Assembly (NCBI RefSeq): GCF_000712135.1
Contig: NZ_JOOE01000002.1
Span: 1-64,000 of the forward strand
Length of the DNA stretch: 64,000 bases
Reading direction: 5' to 3'
Source: Sphingomonas sp. UNC305MFCol5.2
Lineage (GTDB): Bacteria; Pseudomonadota; Alphaproteobacteria; Sphingomonadales; Sphingomonadaceae
Shown piece after piece: positions 1 to 8,278 of this stretch (positions within the stretch are counted from its first letter, which is position 1; every line of letters starts with the position of its first letter). The notes beneath the pieces were generated by a model. That model was given only the letters and a program-made list of their open reading frames with translations, was not told the origin of the DNA and ran no database searches. The translations under genes were made by a program, and so were the position numbers.

Positions 1-2693
1 AGGCCCGATGTCGCGCCATTCTCGCGGATCGCCGTCATGTCGCCGGCGACGTTGTAGTCATAATCGACATAGAACCCGTCGTTCCACGTCAACCGCGTCC
101 GGCGTCCTGCGAGATCATAGGCGTGATTGGTGGCGAAGCTGTAATATTGCTCCGTCGTCGTCCGGCCAAGCGCGTCGTAGGCGAACGTATTGACGGCCCA
201 GCCATCGCCGGTTGCGGTCTTTAGTCGTCCCAGCAGGTCATAGGTGTAGCTGACGTTCCAGTCGTGCGGGACGCTCCACGTCACAGACTGGTCGTGCGTT
301 GGAGTGGTCTTGCCCGACACCCGGTTAAGGTTGTCATAGCCGTAGGTGATGCTCTGCCCGTCGCGCAGCCGCTGGCTGGTGACATTGCTGGCGGCGTCAT
401 AGCCTAGCTGCTCATAATCCGTGGTCGAGCTCGCACCCGCCGCAACCGTGGTCACCGGATAGCGTGTGATCGAGAGCCGATCGAGGCCGTCATATTCGTA
501 GCTGGTCTTGTTGCCCTCGGCGTCGGTCACGCTCGCGAGCTTGCCGTTGTTGGTATAGCTACTGGTGACTTCATCCGACTGATCGGCGGTACCATAGGCG
601 GTCTGCACCTTGGCGATCCGTCCCGCAGCGTCATAGCTGTTGCGGGTTATCCGGTCCGGTCCGGCAGTACCCGTGGTTGCGAGCGTACACGCGCCCGGGA
701 GCGATCCCCAGGTCGCACTGTTCATCCGCAGCGCTGTGCACTCGAGCCGGCCGACCGTGTCGTAGCTGTACTGGGTCACCTGCCAGGTGCCTCCCGCGGC
801 GGTCACCACGTCCTTGGTCTTGAAGCCATTGGCATCGTAGGTCGATGTGGCCTGTTGCGCCGAGGCGAAGGCCGCCCAGTCACCGTCGCTCGTGCCGTCG
901 ACATTGCCTGCCTCCATGATCGTGGGCTGGCCATCGGCATTGTAGGTCGTCTTGACTGCCCGGCGCTTGAGCGCGCCCGCCCCGTCGGGGTCCGGCGAGA
1001 TCATGCCCAGTCGCTGGCGGTCGGCATCATAGCGGTAGGTGACAGTGTCCGCCGTTCCGGAGAGCGGACCGTCGACCGTGAGGAGGTTGCCTGCCGCGTC
1101 GTAGGTGCGCCCCACGGTGGCGCTCAGGCTGTTGTCACCGGCCGCGGTCGTGGCACTCGTCGTGTTCGCGTTTGCGTCATAGGCGAGCGTTGTCTTCACT
1201 TCGTCCGCGGTGCCGACACAGCCTGGCGCAACACCCGTCTGGCACTGCGACACACCGGTCAGCTGTGAGACCCCGGCCCCGTTGATGGTGTAGCTGTATC
1301 GTGTCTGTGGGCGATTGGCGCCGCTGGTAGCGGCGGGCAGCGTCACGCTGGTCAGCAGGCCGGTGGTGGGATCATAGCTGTAATTGACGACGTTGCCGCG
1401 GGCATCCGTCGTCGTGTCCGGGCTGTTGCAGGAAGGCGTCGTGCAGCTGGCAGGGTAGCTCGCGCTGGTGACGATGTCCGCGAGTCCTGAACCCGCCTTG
1501 GCCTTGAGCCTCGTCTCGGTTACGTTGCCGCGGCCGTCATACTCATAGTGGACCTTATTGCCCTCGGGGAAGGTGATTTCGCTCGGGCGCCCCACCGTGT
1601 CGTAAGTATAGGAAGTCGTGCGGCTCAGCGGATCGGTGACGGATACGGGTCGATAGATCGACATATTCGCCACGACCGTGGTCTGCTGGGACTGCGCATT
1701 GGTGACTACGGTGGTTGCCGTGTTGCCGGAGACGGTGCGATTATAGCTTGTCGTAAGGCCGTCCCGCGTGACTGAATTCACGGATACCCCTGTGTACGAC
1801 ACAAGGGTTGTGTCGGCAGTTGCGCTCGGCCGCCGAACCCCGGTGATGAGTTGTCCGCTTCCGTTGATACGCCACGTTTTCCCGCCCGGCGTCGTGATCG
1901 TGTACACGTTCGTGGATGGGTTTGCGTAGGTGACTGTCCGCGATCCGCTTCCACTAACGAGAGTGTTGGAGAGTGACGCGCTGGTTCGACGATACCATGC
2001 TGCGCTGGGCGCCTGGTGAAGCAGCACCGTGTCCGTCGCATATGTCCAGTTGATCGAGTATCCCGCACTGTTCGAGATGTTTGTAAGTCGCCAGAAATAG
2101 TTGCAATCGAGCGATCCGTCCGGATTGAAGATCGTCGAACATTGCGAGCGAACATCCCAGTTGAGGTTGGCGGTCATGCCGCTCCTGCCGGCAACGCTGA
2201 TTGCCAGAAGGGTGCAATTGGCGTTGTTGAACATGTCGCACAGATTGGAAGCGCCACCTTGTGGCTCTGCAGGGTTGCCGAACAGGATCCTGACGCCGTC
2301 GAGGCTTTTATAGGTCAGGGAATTGTCGGGATTCACCGTCAGCGTGGCACCGGTCCCCCGCGTCGACGACGCGCTCGCGCTGGTGAAATTATCGGATTGC
2401 AGGCCCAGACTCACCGCATACTGAATGGTTGACCCCGACAATGTCTGGGTCACCGACATTGCGGACCAGTTATCGCGCTGCCCGTCCGTGGCGATGAGGG
2501 CGAGTTCGGCAGCGCCTGAGCCTATAGACGCGATCGGAAGCCGCAAGTTGAACGAGCCATCGATGAGATCGACGCCATTAGTGTCCAGGAGAGGGTGCGG
2601 GGAGCCGCTCTGCGCCAAAGCAGGGGCGGCCGCGCCAGCGGCAAGAACCGTGGAAAGGAGCAAGGCAACGCGGCGCGAGCGGCGAAAGGTCAT
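1..2693 (-). CDS. Exported RHS/YD-repeat protein, partial (C-terminus beyond left edge)
   Basis: The leftward frame is open from the ATG at 2693 to the window edge, about 897 codons without a stop. It begins with an Arg-rich n-region, a hydrophobic stretch and a Pro-Ala-Leu-Ala-Gln cleavage site, so it is exported. After a roughly 300-residue N-terminal domain the protein consists of RHS/YD repeats. In-frame units such as SYEYDGLDR (codon at 497) and HYEYDGR (codon at 1544) recur with the spacing typical of the family, and runs of Tyr-Asp-Asn-Gly are visible throughout. A purine-rich GGGGGA precedes the start; a GTG one codon upstream (2696) is an alternative start. RHS proteins build hollow beta-shells that often enclose a polymorphic C-terminal toxin, but that end lies outside the window, so toxin, adhesin or wall-protein roles cannot be separated. 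The small YD protein ends 56 bases upstream and is probably co-transcribed. Confidence 0.85.
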   Translation of the reverse strand, partial: MTFRRSRRVALLLSTVLAAGAAAPALAQSGSPHPLLDTNGVDLIDGSFNLRLPIASIGSGAAELALIATDGQRDNWSAMSVTQTLSGSTIQYAVSLGLQSDNFTSASASSTRGTGATLTVNPDNSLTYKSLDGVRILFGNPAEPQGGASNLCDMFNNANCTLLAISVAGRSGMTANLNWDVRSQCSTIFNPDGSLDCNYFWRLTNISNSAGYSINWTYATDTVLLHQAPSAAWYRRTSASLSNTLVSGSGSRTVTYANPSTNVYTITTPGGKTWRINGSGQLITGVRRPSATADTTLVSYTGVSVNSVTRDGLTTSYNRTVSGNTATTVVTNAQSQQTTVVANMSIYRPVSVTDPLSRTTSYTYDTVGRPSEITFPEGNKVHYEYDGRGNVTETRLKAKAGSGLADIVTSASYPASCTTPSCNSPDTTTDARGNVVNYSYDPTTGLLTSVTLPAATSGANRPQTRYSYTINGAGVSQLTGVSQCQTGVAPGCVGTADEVKTTLAYDANANTTSATTAAGDNSLSATVGRTYDAAGNLLTVDGPLSGTADTVTYRYDADRQRLGMISPDPDGAGALKRRAVKTTYNADGQPTIMEAGNVDGTSDGDWAAFASAQQATSTYDANGFKTKDVVTAAGGTWQVTQYSYDTVGRLECTALRMNSATWGSLPGACTLATTGTAGPDRITRNSYDAAGRIAKVQTAYGTADQSDEVTSSYTNNGKLASVTDAEGNKTSYEYDGLDRLSITRYPVTTVAAGASSTTDYEQLGYDAASNVTSQRLRDGQSITYGYDNLNRVSGKTTPTHDQSVTWSVPHDWNVSYTYDLLGRLKTATGDGWAVNTFAYDALGRTTTEQYYSFATNHAYDLAGRRTRLTWNDGFYVDYDYNVAGDMTAIRENGATSG

Positions 2694-2749
2694 CACTGTA
2701 GTCCCCCGGTTTCAACGTGATCGGTGCAGCTTGGCAGCTTCGCGGGCGC

Positions 2750-2977
2750 TCAGGGCGGCGGGGGATTGGTTGAGCCGGTGACCTTGAGGTTGCGGCGGTT
2801 GTTCGCCTTGTCGTGCGTGTACTCATATTTGACGCCGTTGTTCACGGCACCTGCGCGCTCGACCTTCACCAGACGCCCCTTGGCATCATAGGTGTAGGTG
2901 ACAGTTTCGGAAGCGCTTGCCTGCGATGCTGCGAATGCGCACGAAGCCAGAATAAAACCGCTACATAGGACTCGCAT
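2750..2977 (-). CDS. Small exported single-YD-repeat protein
   Basis: This 75-residue protein has a clear signal peptide (MRVLCSGFILASCAFA, cleavage near Ala-Ser-Ala) followed by little more than one RHS unit: a YTYDAKGRLVKVERAG block and a YEYTHDKANNR block, then a Pro-rich tail. It lies 56 bases upstream of the large RHS gene on the same strand and reads into it. It is far too short to form an RHS shell by itself. It could be a remnant of a larger RHS gene or a genuine partner that supplies one repeat; the intact signal peptide and reading frame favour a functional gene. Function unknown. Confidence 0.7.
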   Translation of the reverse strand: MRVLCSGFILASCAFAASQASASETVTYTYDAKGRLVKVERAGAVNNGVKYEYTHDKANNRRNLKVTGSTNPPPP

Positions 2978-3095
2978 ATCGACCCCCCCAACTATTGCCG
3001 GTAGACGAATTTGTCAGCTTGAGCGCCCCGACGCGCGGCATTTAATTCCGCTTTGTGAAGACTAACGCCATCCTGGCACCCGGCGCAATTGTTTT

Positions 3096-3587
3096 ATGCT
3101 TGGTTACTGCAGTATTAGCGCCGATAGTTCGCTTGATCCGCCGCGATCTCCGGCGCACGATGCATTCGTGCTCATCTCAGCGATCTCTATAACAGCTTGG
3201 GAACTCGCCGCCGCCGCCGTGGATTACGCCCCTTCGCCGACCAATCCCTCCGGATCAGGTTCGATTGTGACAGCGGTTCGATGGCTGGAAGAAACCCTGC
3301 TCGGCACCATCGCTACGACTGTTGCTGTCATATCCGTCGCCAGCATAGGATTTATGGCACTGAGCGGACGCGTCGATCTTCGCCGTGCCGCGACCATCGT
3401 TCTGGGATGCTTCATTCTCTTCGGGGCCTCGAGCATCGTCGCCGGGCTGGAAAGCGCCGTGCGCGACCAAGGCTCGTCCGGTTTTGCGTCCCCCCTAGCG
3501 CAATCAGCCGACATATCGCCGTTGCCGACGCTCCCGCAACGTCCAGCAGGCTACGACCCTTATGCTGGTGCCGCCGTACCGCAATGA
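3096..3587 (+). CDS. Orphan TrbC/VirB2-like pilin-family protein
   Basis: The 163-residue product has an N-terminal hydrophobic export segment and then two closely spaced membrane helices (about residues 70-92 and 100-118) separated by a short GRVDLRRAA loop. That arrangement and the ALSGR/ILFGAS signature match TrbC/VirB2 pilin subunits of type IV secretion systems. The tail is Pro-rich and ends in Tyr/Pro/Gln-rich sequence. No other VirB/Trb gene (ATPases VirB4/VirB11, VirB6, VirB8-10) lies nearby, so it is an orphan. It is divergent from the YD-repeat pair, sharing a 118-base intergenic promoter region. Its stop overlaps a following short frame (ATGA). Whether it makes a pilus or is a domesticated membrane protein cannot be told. 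Confidence 0.6.
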   Translation: MLGYCSISADSSLDPPRSPAHDAFVLISAISITAWELAAAAVDYAPSPTNPSGSGSIVTAVRWLEETLLGTIATTVAVISVASIGFMALSGRVDLRRAATIVLGCFILFGASSIVAGLESAVRDQGSSGFASPLAQSADISPLPTLPQRPAGYDPYAGAAVPQ

Positions 3588-3736
3588 CGGGGCCAGCCAG
3601 TCGCGTAACCGATCACGCTCGCTGGCTCGAATTCTTGCTTCCGGGTCGACACAGCCTTTCGATCCTGCGTGAACCGGAAGGTCCGCTTTCGGGCATCCGC
3701 GTTGATGCGCTGAACGGCCGGAATGAGGGCGCGTAG
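3584..3736 (+). CDS. Possible 50-residue ORF coupled to the VirB2-like gene
   Basis: A short frame starts at an ATG that overlaps the stop codon of the VirB2-like gene (ATGA), the arrangement typical of translational coupling, and encodes 50 residues. The product contains a FLLPGRHSLSIL segment but no convincing membrane helix. I do not recognise it: it does not look like VirB3, which would be expected after VirB2. It may be a truncated remnant of a second gene or not a gene at all. The following stretch to 3928 is without a recognisable gene. Confidence 0.25.
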   Translation: MTGPASRVTDHARWLEFLLPGRHSLSILREPEGPLSGIRVDALNGRNEGA

Positions 3737-3928
3737 CGGACCGGCAGGTCTGCGGAAGCAGACTGGCGGTTCCTGGGCCGTTTGCGGACTAGCGGCTTTT
3801 AGGAGGGGGAGCGGCGATAGCTGCCATCCGGATGATCGTAAATAGAATTGTGCGAGCAGGAGTAGTGGAGGCGATTGCCGTCGGCATGTAAACGCAGTCA
3901 GCCTGCGTGAATGATGGCGAAGGCCTTT

Positions 3929-4837
3929 TCAGATCGCCAGCGTTTCACCATCCTCGGGGATGAGTAGGCGCTGTTCGTATCCATCCCGTTTCGAGAAGGC
4001 ACGAAGGTCGGCTCGGCTGAGGATGCAGTGGTTGACGGCTTCCATGTGGCTGGCGATCAGCATGGCGTTCGGCGCGGCACGATGCACGGCGAGGACGTCA
4101 GCAGGACCCATGATGATCGGATCGAGTCCGATCACCGTCGCCATCCCGGCGTTCAGTACGATCACGTCCGGGGAGTAGCGGGCAATGGCGCGCTCGACCT
4201 CAATGTTCCAGATCGTGTCGCCGGCGACATAAAGAGTCTTGTGAGCTGGATGACTCATGACGAAACCGCTGACGGGGCCGAGAATCTGCGGCAGCGCCCT
4301 CAGCGTTGCGTCGGTGCCATGCTGCCCGCCAGTACGGTTCAGACGCACTCCCTGAAACTCGGTGTTTTCGGTCAGCAACCGCACGTCTGAGAAGCCGGCC
4401 GATCGGAGCTGGGCGGCGTCCTCGGCATTCTGGGCGAAGATCGGCAGCGACTTGTTCAGTTTGGCCTTCGCCGCCTCGTCCCAATGGTCGGGATGCAGGT
4501 GCGTCACGATGACGGCATCCACGTCGACGATCGAGGCGAGTGGCATGGGAAGCGGCACCAGCGGGTTGCGCCGCTGGCTGTTCGCCGTTCCCTCGAAGCC
4601 GGGATAGGCGTCCTTGTCCGCCAGCAACGGGTCGACGAGGAAACGGACCCCACCATAGTCGATGCGCAGGGTCGCGTTACGCACCTGGGTCAGGCTCGCG
4701 CTTCGCGTGGAACGCTCGGTGACGGCACTGGCCGACACGTTCGCGGCGAGTAGCGCCGAGACCAGCAGCGCACCACCGCCGGTGATGATTGCCTGGCGGC
4801 GTGTCAATGCGTTCGGCGCGTGTGAAATATCGACCAT
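3929..4837 (-). CDS. Tat-exported MBL-fold metallo-hydrolase
   Basis: This 302-residue protein has a twin-arginine signal (LTRRQAIITGG followed by a hydrophobic Ala/Leu stretch) and a metallo-beta-lactamase fold. The metal-binding motif is VTHLHPDHWDE (HxHxDH), with a later GDTIWN block (third metal-ligand region) and a C-terminal ASHMEAVNH histidine block. This layout resembles UlaG/YtnP-type MBL-fold hydrolases; such proteins include lactonases and phosphodiesterases, so substrate cannot be assigned. It is the last gene of a leftward trio: PfpI-like protein, exported alpha/beta hydrolase, then this gene 67 bases downstream. A GGGAAG lies about 8 bases before the ATG. Confidence 0.8.
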   Translation of the reverse strand: MVDISHAPNALTRRQAIITGGGALLVSALLAANVSASAVTERSTRSASLTQVRNATLRIDYGGVRFLVDPLLADKDAYPGFEGTANSQRRNPLVPLPMPLASIVDVDAVIVTHLHPDHWDEAAKAKLNKSLPIFAQNAEDAAQLRSAGFSDVRLLTENTEFQGVRLNRTGGQHGTDATLRALPQILGPVSGFVMSHPAHKTLYVAGDTIWNIEVERAIARYSPDVIVLNAGMATVIGLDPIIMGPADVLAVHRAAPNAMLIASHMEAVNHCILSRADLRAFSKRDGYEQRLLIPEDGETLAI

Positions 4838-4904
4838 CTAATATCTTCCCTCAACCGGCGTTTCCGGGCGGTCGGCGCACGCGCCGCCGCCCGGGACGTT
4901 GCGC

Positions 4905-5666
4905 CTAGTTGGCGTCGGCGGCCGCAGTCTCGATGAAGGCCGCGACTTCCTGAGGGTGCGATAGCATCACCGCGTGACTGCTCTTTATCTCCACGATTTT
5001 GGCTTTCGCGCGGCTCGCCATGAAATGCTGGAGACTGGGGGGAATCATGTGGTCCTCCAGCGTCAGCATGTGGTGCACAGGCTTGCTCTTCCACGCTGCC
5101 TTGGTGAGCTTGAACTGAACTGCTCCCAAGCCCCAGGGTACCTGCGAAGCGTTCATGAACCGTGTCGTGGAGGCGGGTACGTCGGCTGCGAAAGACGTTG
5201 GAAACTTGGCGGGATCCACGAGCAGGAATCCATCCGCCGGCGGCAGGAGGGGTGCGGCTTCCTCACCCGGGTGGGGCCTCGTCGCGAGGTCGTAGACGGA
5301 CTCGCCCACGTCGGGTTCATAAGCCGCGATGTAAACGAGCGACTTCACCTTCGGATCGTCGCCAGCCAGGGTGATGACCGCGCCGCCATAGCTGTGGCCG
5401 ACCAGCAGGACCGGCTTGGTCGCCTTGGCGATCACCTGACGCGTCGCCTCGGCATCGCCCTCGAGCGTGACGGTCGGGTTCTGGACGACCAATACCTCGT
5501 AGCCGTCCTTGGTCAGGATGTCGTAGACCGACTTCCAGCCCGAGGCATCGACAAAGGCGCCGTGCACCAGGACGATCGAGACGGGTTTGTCGGGCGCGCG
5601 GGTCTGGGCGGCGGCGGAAGCGGTGGTAGCCATAGCGAGAAGCACTCCTGCAATAAGATGTTTCAT
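4905..5666 (-). CDS. Exported alpha/beta hydrolase
   Basis: A 253-residue alpha/beta hydrolase with a Sec signal peptide ending near Ser-Ala-Ala-Ala-Gln. The fold markers are visible: IVLVHGAFVDASGW oxyanion loop, the GHSYGG nucleophile elbow, and a C-terminal SSHAVMLSHP histidine segment. I chose the ATG at 5666 because GGAG sits 8 bases before it; a GTG three codons upstream (5675) is possible. It belongs to the small-molecule esterase/signal-peptide hydrolase group usually annotated only as alpha/beta hydrolase; substrate unknown. A close paralogue (well over half identical, including the APLLPPADG and MIPPSLQH blocks) lies on the other strand at 13186-13863. It sits between the DJ-1/PfpI gene and the MBL-fold gene in a leftward operon. 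Confidence 0.85.
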   Translation of the reverse strand: MKHLIAGVLLAMATTASAAAQTRAPDKPVSIVLVHGAFVDASGWKSVYDILTKDGYEVLVVQNPTVTLEGDAEATRQVIAKATKPVLLVGHSYGGAVITLAGDDPKVKSLVYIAAYEPDVGESVYDLATRPHPGEEAAPLLPPADGFLLVDPAKFPTSFAADVPASTTRFMNASQVPWGLGAVQFKLTKAAWKSKPVHHMLTLEDHMIPPSLQHFMASRAKAKIVEIKSSHAVMLSHPQEVAAFIETAAADAN

Positions 5667-5700
5667 TGACGTCACTCCAGGTTGAACGGGTCACTCGTGG

Positions 5701-6495
5701 TCAGGCGTGGCCGAGCTTGCGATCCAGGGCGGCGATGAGGGCTTCGGCAATCGGATGATCCGAGCGCGGGTTCTGGCCGGTGATCAGCTCGCGATCTTCG
5801 ACGACATAGGGCTCGAAGTCCGGCCCGGTATCGATGGTGGCGCCCGCCAGGCCGAGCGCAAACGGCATGTCGAAATATAGCTTGGCGTGCAGGATTGTGT
5901 CCTCGATCACCTTCTCTTCGGCCTTCTCGAAGACGGTCATCCGATAGCCGGCATATTGCCAGCCCTTGGCCCAATCCTCTGCCTTATCGGGATCGCCCGC
6001 GATCAGCGCAGCGCGGAACTCGCGCGCATAGGGCATGGCCGCTGTCGAAGAGATCGGACCGTGACACAGCATCGCGGTCGGCTTGTGATGCTCGTGGACG
6101 TGGCGCAGGATTTCGCCGACCTCCTGGTCCTGCATCAGGTCAACGATCGGTGCCTGGCCGCCGGGGATGAAGACCCCGTCATAGCTGTCCAGCCCCTCGT
6201 CGAGGATCGAGCGCAGAGAACGCGCCCTCATCGAGGGGTCAGTGGCGTAGAAGGCCTTGGCATGCTCATAGGCGGGCACATCGCCGCCGAAATGCGCCGG
6301 CGCGTCCGAGGCCTTGTCGATCGTCGGCGGCGCGCCATTCGGAGTGGCGAGCACGACCTCGTAGCCGGCGTCGATCAGCGCCATCACCGGCACAACCGTT
6401 TCGTTGAGATACTGCCCGGTAGCGCCCCAATATCCGCCCCTGGTCTCGATGCGAGTCGCGTTCGAACCAATGACGAGGACCTTTCCTTTGCTCAT
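5701..6495 (-). CDS. DJ-1/PfpI superfamily protein (class I glutamine amidotransferase-like)
   Basis: The 264-residue cytoplasmic protein carries the DJ-1/PfpI fold with its nucleophilic elbow AMLCHGP (Cys nucleophile followed by His-Gly) and an upstream GVFIPGGQAPIVDL loop with the acidic/Gly-rich strand. Size and layout fit the Hsp31-like/glyoxalase III-type subgroup rather than the short (about 170-residue) PfpI proteases. Members act on glyoxal-type damage or as stress chaperones; the exact role is not resolved. The start at 6495 has a strong GGAGG 6 bases upstream; an in-frame ATG at 6537 has none. It is the first gene of the leftward trio and is divergent from the ABM monooxygenase gene, sharing a 250-base promoter region. 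Confidence 0.8.
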   Translation of the reverse strand: MSKGKVLVIGSNATRIETRGGYWGATGQYLNETVVPVMALIDAGYEVVLATPNGAPPTIDKASDAPAHFGGDVPAYEHAKAFYATDPSMRARSLRSILDEGLDSYDGVFIPGGQAPIVDLMQDQEVGEILRHVHEHHKPTAMLCHGPISSTAAMPYAREFRAALIAGDPDKAEDWAKGWQYAGYRMTVFEKAEEKVIEDTILHAKLYFDMPFALGLAGATIDTGPDFEPYVVEDRELITGQNPRSDHPIAEALIAALDRKLGHA

Positions 6496-6745
6496 GACGT
6501 CCTCCGTTGCGGTGATCAGCCGAAGCAGCCGCCGCACATCTGATACGCTCGCGTCTCGGGTCTCGGTCGTGAATTGCGGTTAGTTTGGGTTAAGCGAAAA
6601 CCTGGCCCCAGAACCGGCCGGCTGACGCTCGAGCCTGACCGAGTTTTACCGCGTTTAACCCCGCCGATGCAGAGTGCTGGTCTAGGGACGCAGTCTGCCG
6701 AGAAGGTGCTTCGCAAGGAGGGCCGGCCATAGCGGGAGAACTGAG

Positions 6746-7042
6746 ATGACCAGCAACGTGAAGACCGTGGGCATCTTGACGGCCCATCCGGGCAGGGAAG
6801 CCGACCTGCGCAGCTTGGTCGAAGGATTGATCGGCCCCAGCCGGTCGGAACCGGGCAATCTGCGCTACGACCTCTGGACCGATCCATCCCAGCCCGCCGT
6901 CTTTGTGCTCGACGAACTCTATGTCGACGCGGATGCGGCCGCGGCGCATCGGGCTTCTCCGCATTTTCAGCATTATCGCGCGAATGTCGGCGCGCTGGCC
7001 GACCGCCGGGCCTTGAACCTCCGGGCGGTCGTGGTCGCCTGA
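6746..7042 (+). CDS. ABM-domain putative quinol monooxygenase
   Basis: A 98-residue protein of the antibiotic-biosynthesis-monooxygenase (ABM) fold, with the usual pattern: GILTAHPGREADL at the first strand/helix, a central EPGNLRYDLWTD strand and a FVLDELYVDADAAAAHRASPHFQHY block. Such dimeric ferredoxin-like proteins oxidise quinols or similar substrates without a cofactor, or detoxify reactive aldehydes and quinones. It opens a rightward pair with the chloroperoxidase-type hydrolase 60 bases downstream, divergent from the DJ-1/PfpI gene, which fits an electrophile or oxidative-stress module. A GGGAGAA precedes the ATG. Confidence 0.8.
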   Translation: MTSNVKTVGILTAHPGREADLRSLVEGLIGPSRSEPGNLRYDLWTDPSQPAVFVLDELYVDADAAAAHRASPHFQHYRANVGALADRRALNLRAVVVA

Positions 7043-7102
7043 GGCGGGATGGACGGAGATTCGGAGACGATGGGCAGGAAGATTAATCGAGAGGACTGAA
7101 CG

Positions 7103-7921
7103 ATGCCTACGATCACTACTCCAGACAGCGTGAACATCTTCTACAAGGACTGGGGATCGGGTCAGCCGATCGTTTTCAGCCACGGCTGGCCGCTGACGGC
7201 GGACGATTGGGACGCCCAGATGACCTTCTTCCTTCAGCACGGGTACCGGGTGATCGCCCACGACCGGCGCGGCCATGGCCGATCCGACCAGCCCAGCACC
7301 GGCAACGACATGGACCACTGGGTTGCCGACCTCGCGGTCCTGACCGAGCATCTCGGCCTGCGCGACGCGATCCATATCGGGCATTCGACGGGCGGCGGTG
7401 AGGTGGCGCGCTATGTCGCTCGCCACCAAGAACGCGTCGCGAAAGCGGTGCTGGTCGCTTCCCTGACGCCGAACATGCACCGGAGCGACGATAACCCGGC
7501 CGGTCAACCGCCGGAGTGGTTTGACGCGATCCGGGCAGGCGTGCTGGGCAATCGCGCCGAGTTCTTCCGTTTCGTCCCCGAGAATCCCTTCTACGGATAC
7601 AACCTTGACGGGGCGAAGCCTTCGGAGGCGATCATCGCGAACTGGTGGCGCCAGGGCATGGCCGGCGGCGCGCTCGCTCACTACGCGACGGTCGACTCCT
7701 GGCTCGAAGATTACACCGACGACCTCAAGAAGATAACCGTGCCGGTGCTGGTGATGCATGGCGAGGCCGATCAAGTCGTCCCGTTCGCAAGTTCCGTTCC
7801 GCGTGCGGTCGACCTGCTCAAGAACGGGTCGCTGAAGACGTATCCGGGCTATCCCCATGGCATGCTGACCACACATGCGGATGTCCTCAATCCCGATCTG
7901 CTCTCATTCATCAGGTCTTGA
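7103..7921 (+). CDS. Alpha/beta hydrolase, non-haem chloroperoxidase type
   Basis: A 272-residue alpha/beta hydrolase with a complete catalytic triad: Ser95 in GHSTGG, Asp223 in HGEADQVVP and His252 in YPHGM. The FSHGWPLTADDW oxyanion region and HDRRGHGRSDQP strand are diagnostic of the cofactor-free haloperoxidase/perhydrolase group (often called non-haem chloroperoxidase). No signal peptide, so cytoplasmic. The family shows esterase and perhydrolase activity; the natural substrate is unknown. It follows the ABM monooxygenase gene in a probable two-gene operon; a GAGAGG motif lies about 9 bases before the ATG. Confidence 0.85.
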   Translation: MPTITTPDSVNIFYKDWGSGQPIVFSHGWPLTADDWDAQMTFFLQHGYRVIAHDRRGHGRSDQPSTGNDMDHWVADLAVLTEHLGLRDAIHIGHSTGGGEVARYVARHQERVAKAVLVASLTPNMHRSDDNPAGQPPEWFDAIRAGVLGNRAEFFRFVPENPFYGYNLDGAKPSEAIIANWWRQGMAGGALAHYATVDSWLEDYTDDLKKITVPVLVMHGEADQVVPFASSVPRAVDLLKNGSLKTYPGYPHGMLTTHADVLNPDLLSFIRS

Positions 7922-8096
7922 CGACGTCTCTCATCCATCATCGCCTATGGTCGAGATTTGGTGATTTAGAGCGAGGAGGGTTCGCGTTTCGGCGTCGTGA
8001 CGAAGGAACGAACAAGAAGCTCAAATCGTCCTCGAAAATTCATCACCCAAGATCCCGATCGAGGCGGCGGCTTTGGCAGAATTGCTCGGCCTTGAC

Positions 8097-8172
8097 AGAG
8101 GTCCACTCCGCCGTCCTCACACCGCCCTTGGCTGGCTGACGCCAGCCGAATATGCTGCATCCGCCGGGATTA
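8097..8172 (+). pseudogene. Remnant of a DDE transposase C-terminus (IS3-like)
   Basis: In one forward frame this stretch reads RRPHTALGWLTPAEYA, very close to the end of integrase-core transposases of IS3-type elements (R-P-H-x-A-L-G-W-x-T-P-A-x-x-A). Nothing else of the transposase survives: the frame runs into a stop upstream at 7998 and no catalytic DDE residues are present. It lies between the chloroperoxidase gene and the sensor-kinase gene, next to a perfect palindrome, and marks an old insertion or recombination point. The match is short, so confidence is moderate. Confidence 0.45.
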
Positions 8173-8188
8173 ATCCCGGCGGATGCAG
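8155..8188. repeat. Perfect 34-base palindrome
   Basis: The 34 bases are a perfect palindrome (arms of 17, no loop) built around CGCCGGGATTAATCCCGGCG. It overlaps the end of the transposase remnant and lies about 90 bases before the most likely sensor-kinase start, and includes an ATG (8183) that could be mistaken for that start. A second small hairpin (GGCTGGC-TGAC-GCCAGCC) lies just upstream at 8130-8147. It could be a factor-independent terminator without a U-tract, an operator, or a relic of the lost insertion element. Confidence 0.7.
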
Positions 8189-8278
8189 GCCGGAAACTCG
8201 CATCATTCCCGGATGAGAAACCGGGGGGACCCTCAGCTCCAGCGTGACACCGCGTCCGCTTTGGATGAAATATGGGGC

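Noticed and set aside
3096..3736. Start of a full type IV secretion operon
   Set aside because: Only one VirB2-like gene is present; no ATPase, core-complex or relaxase genes follow.
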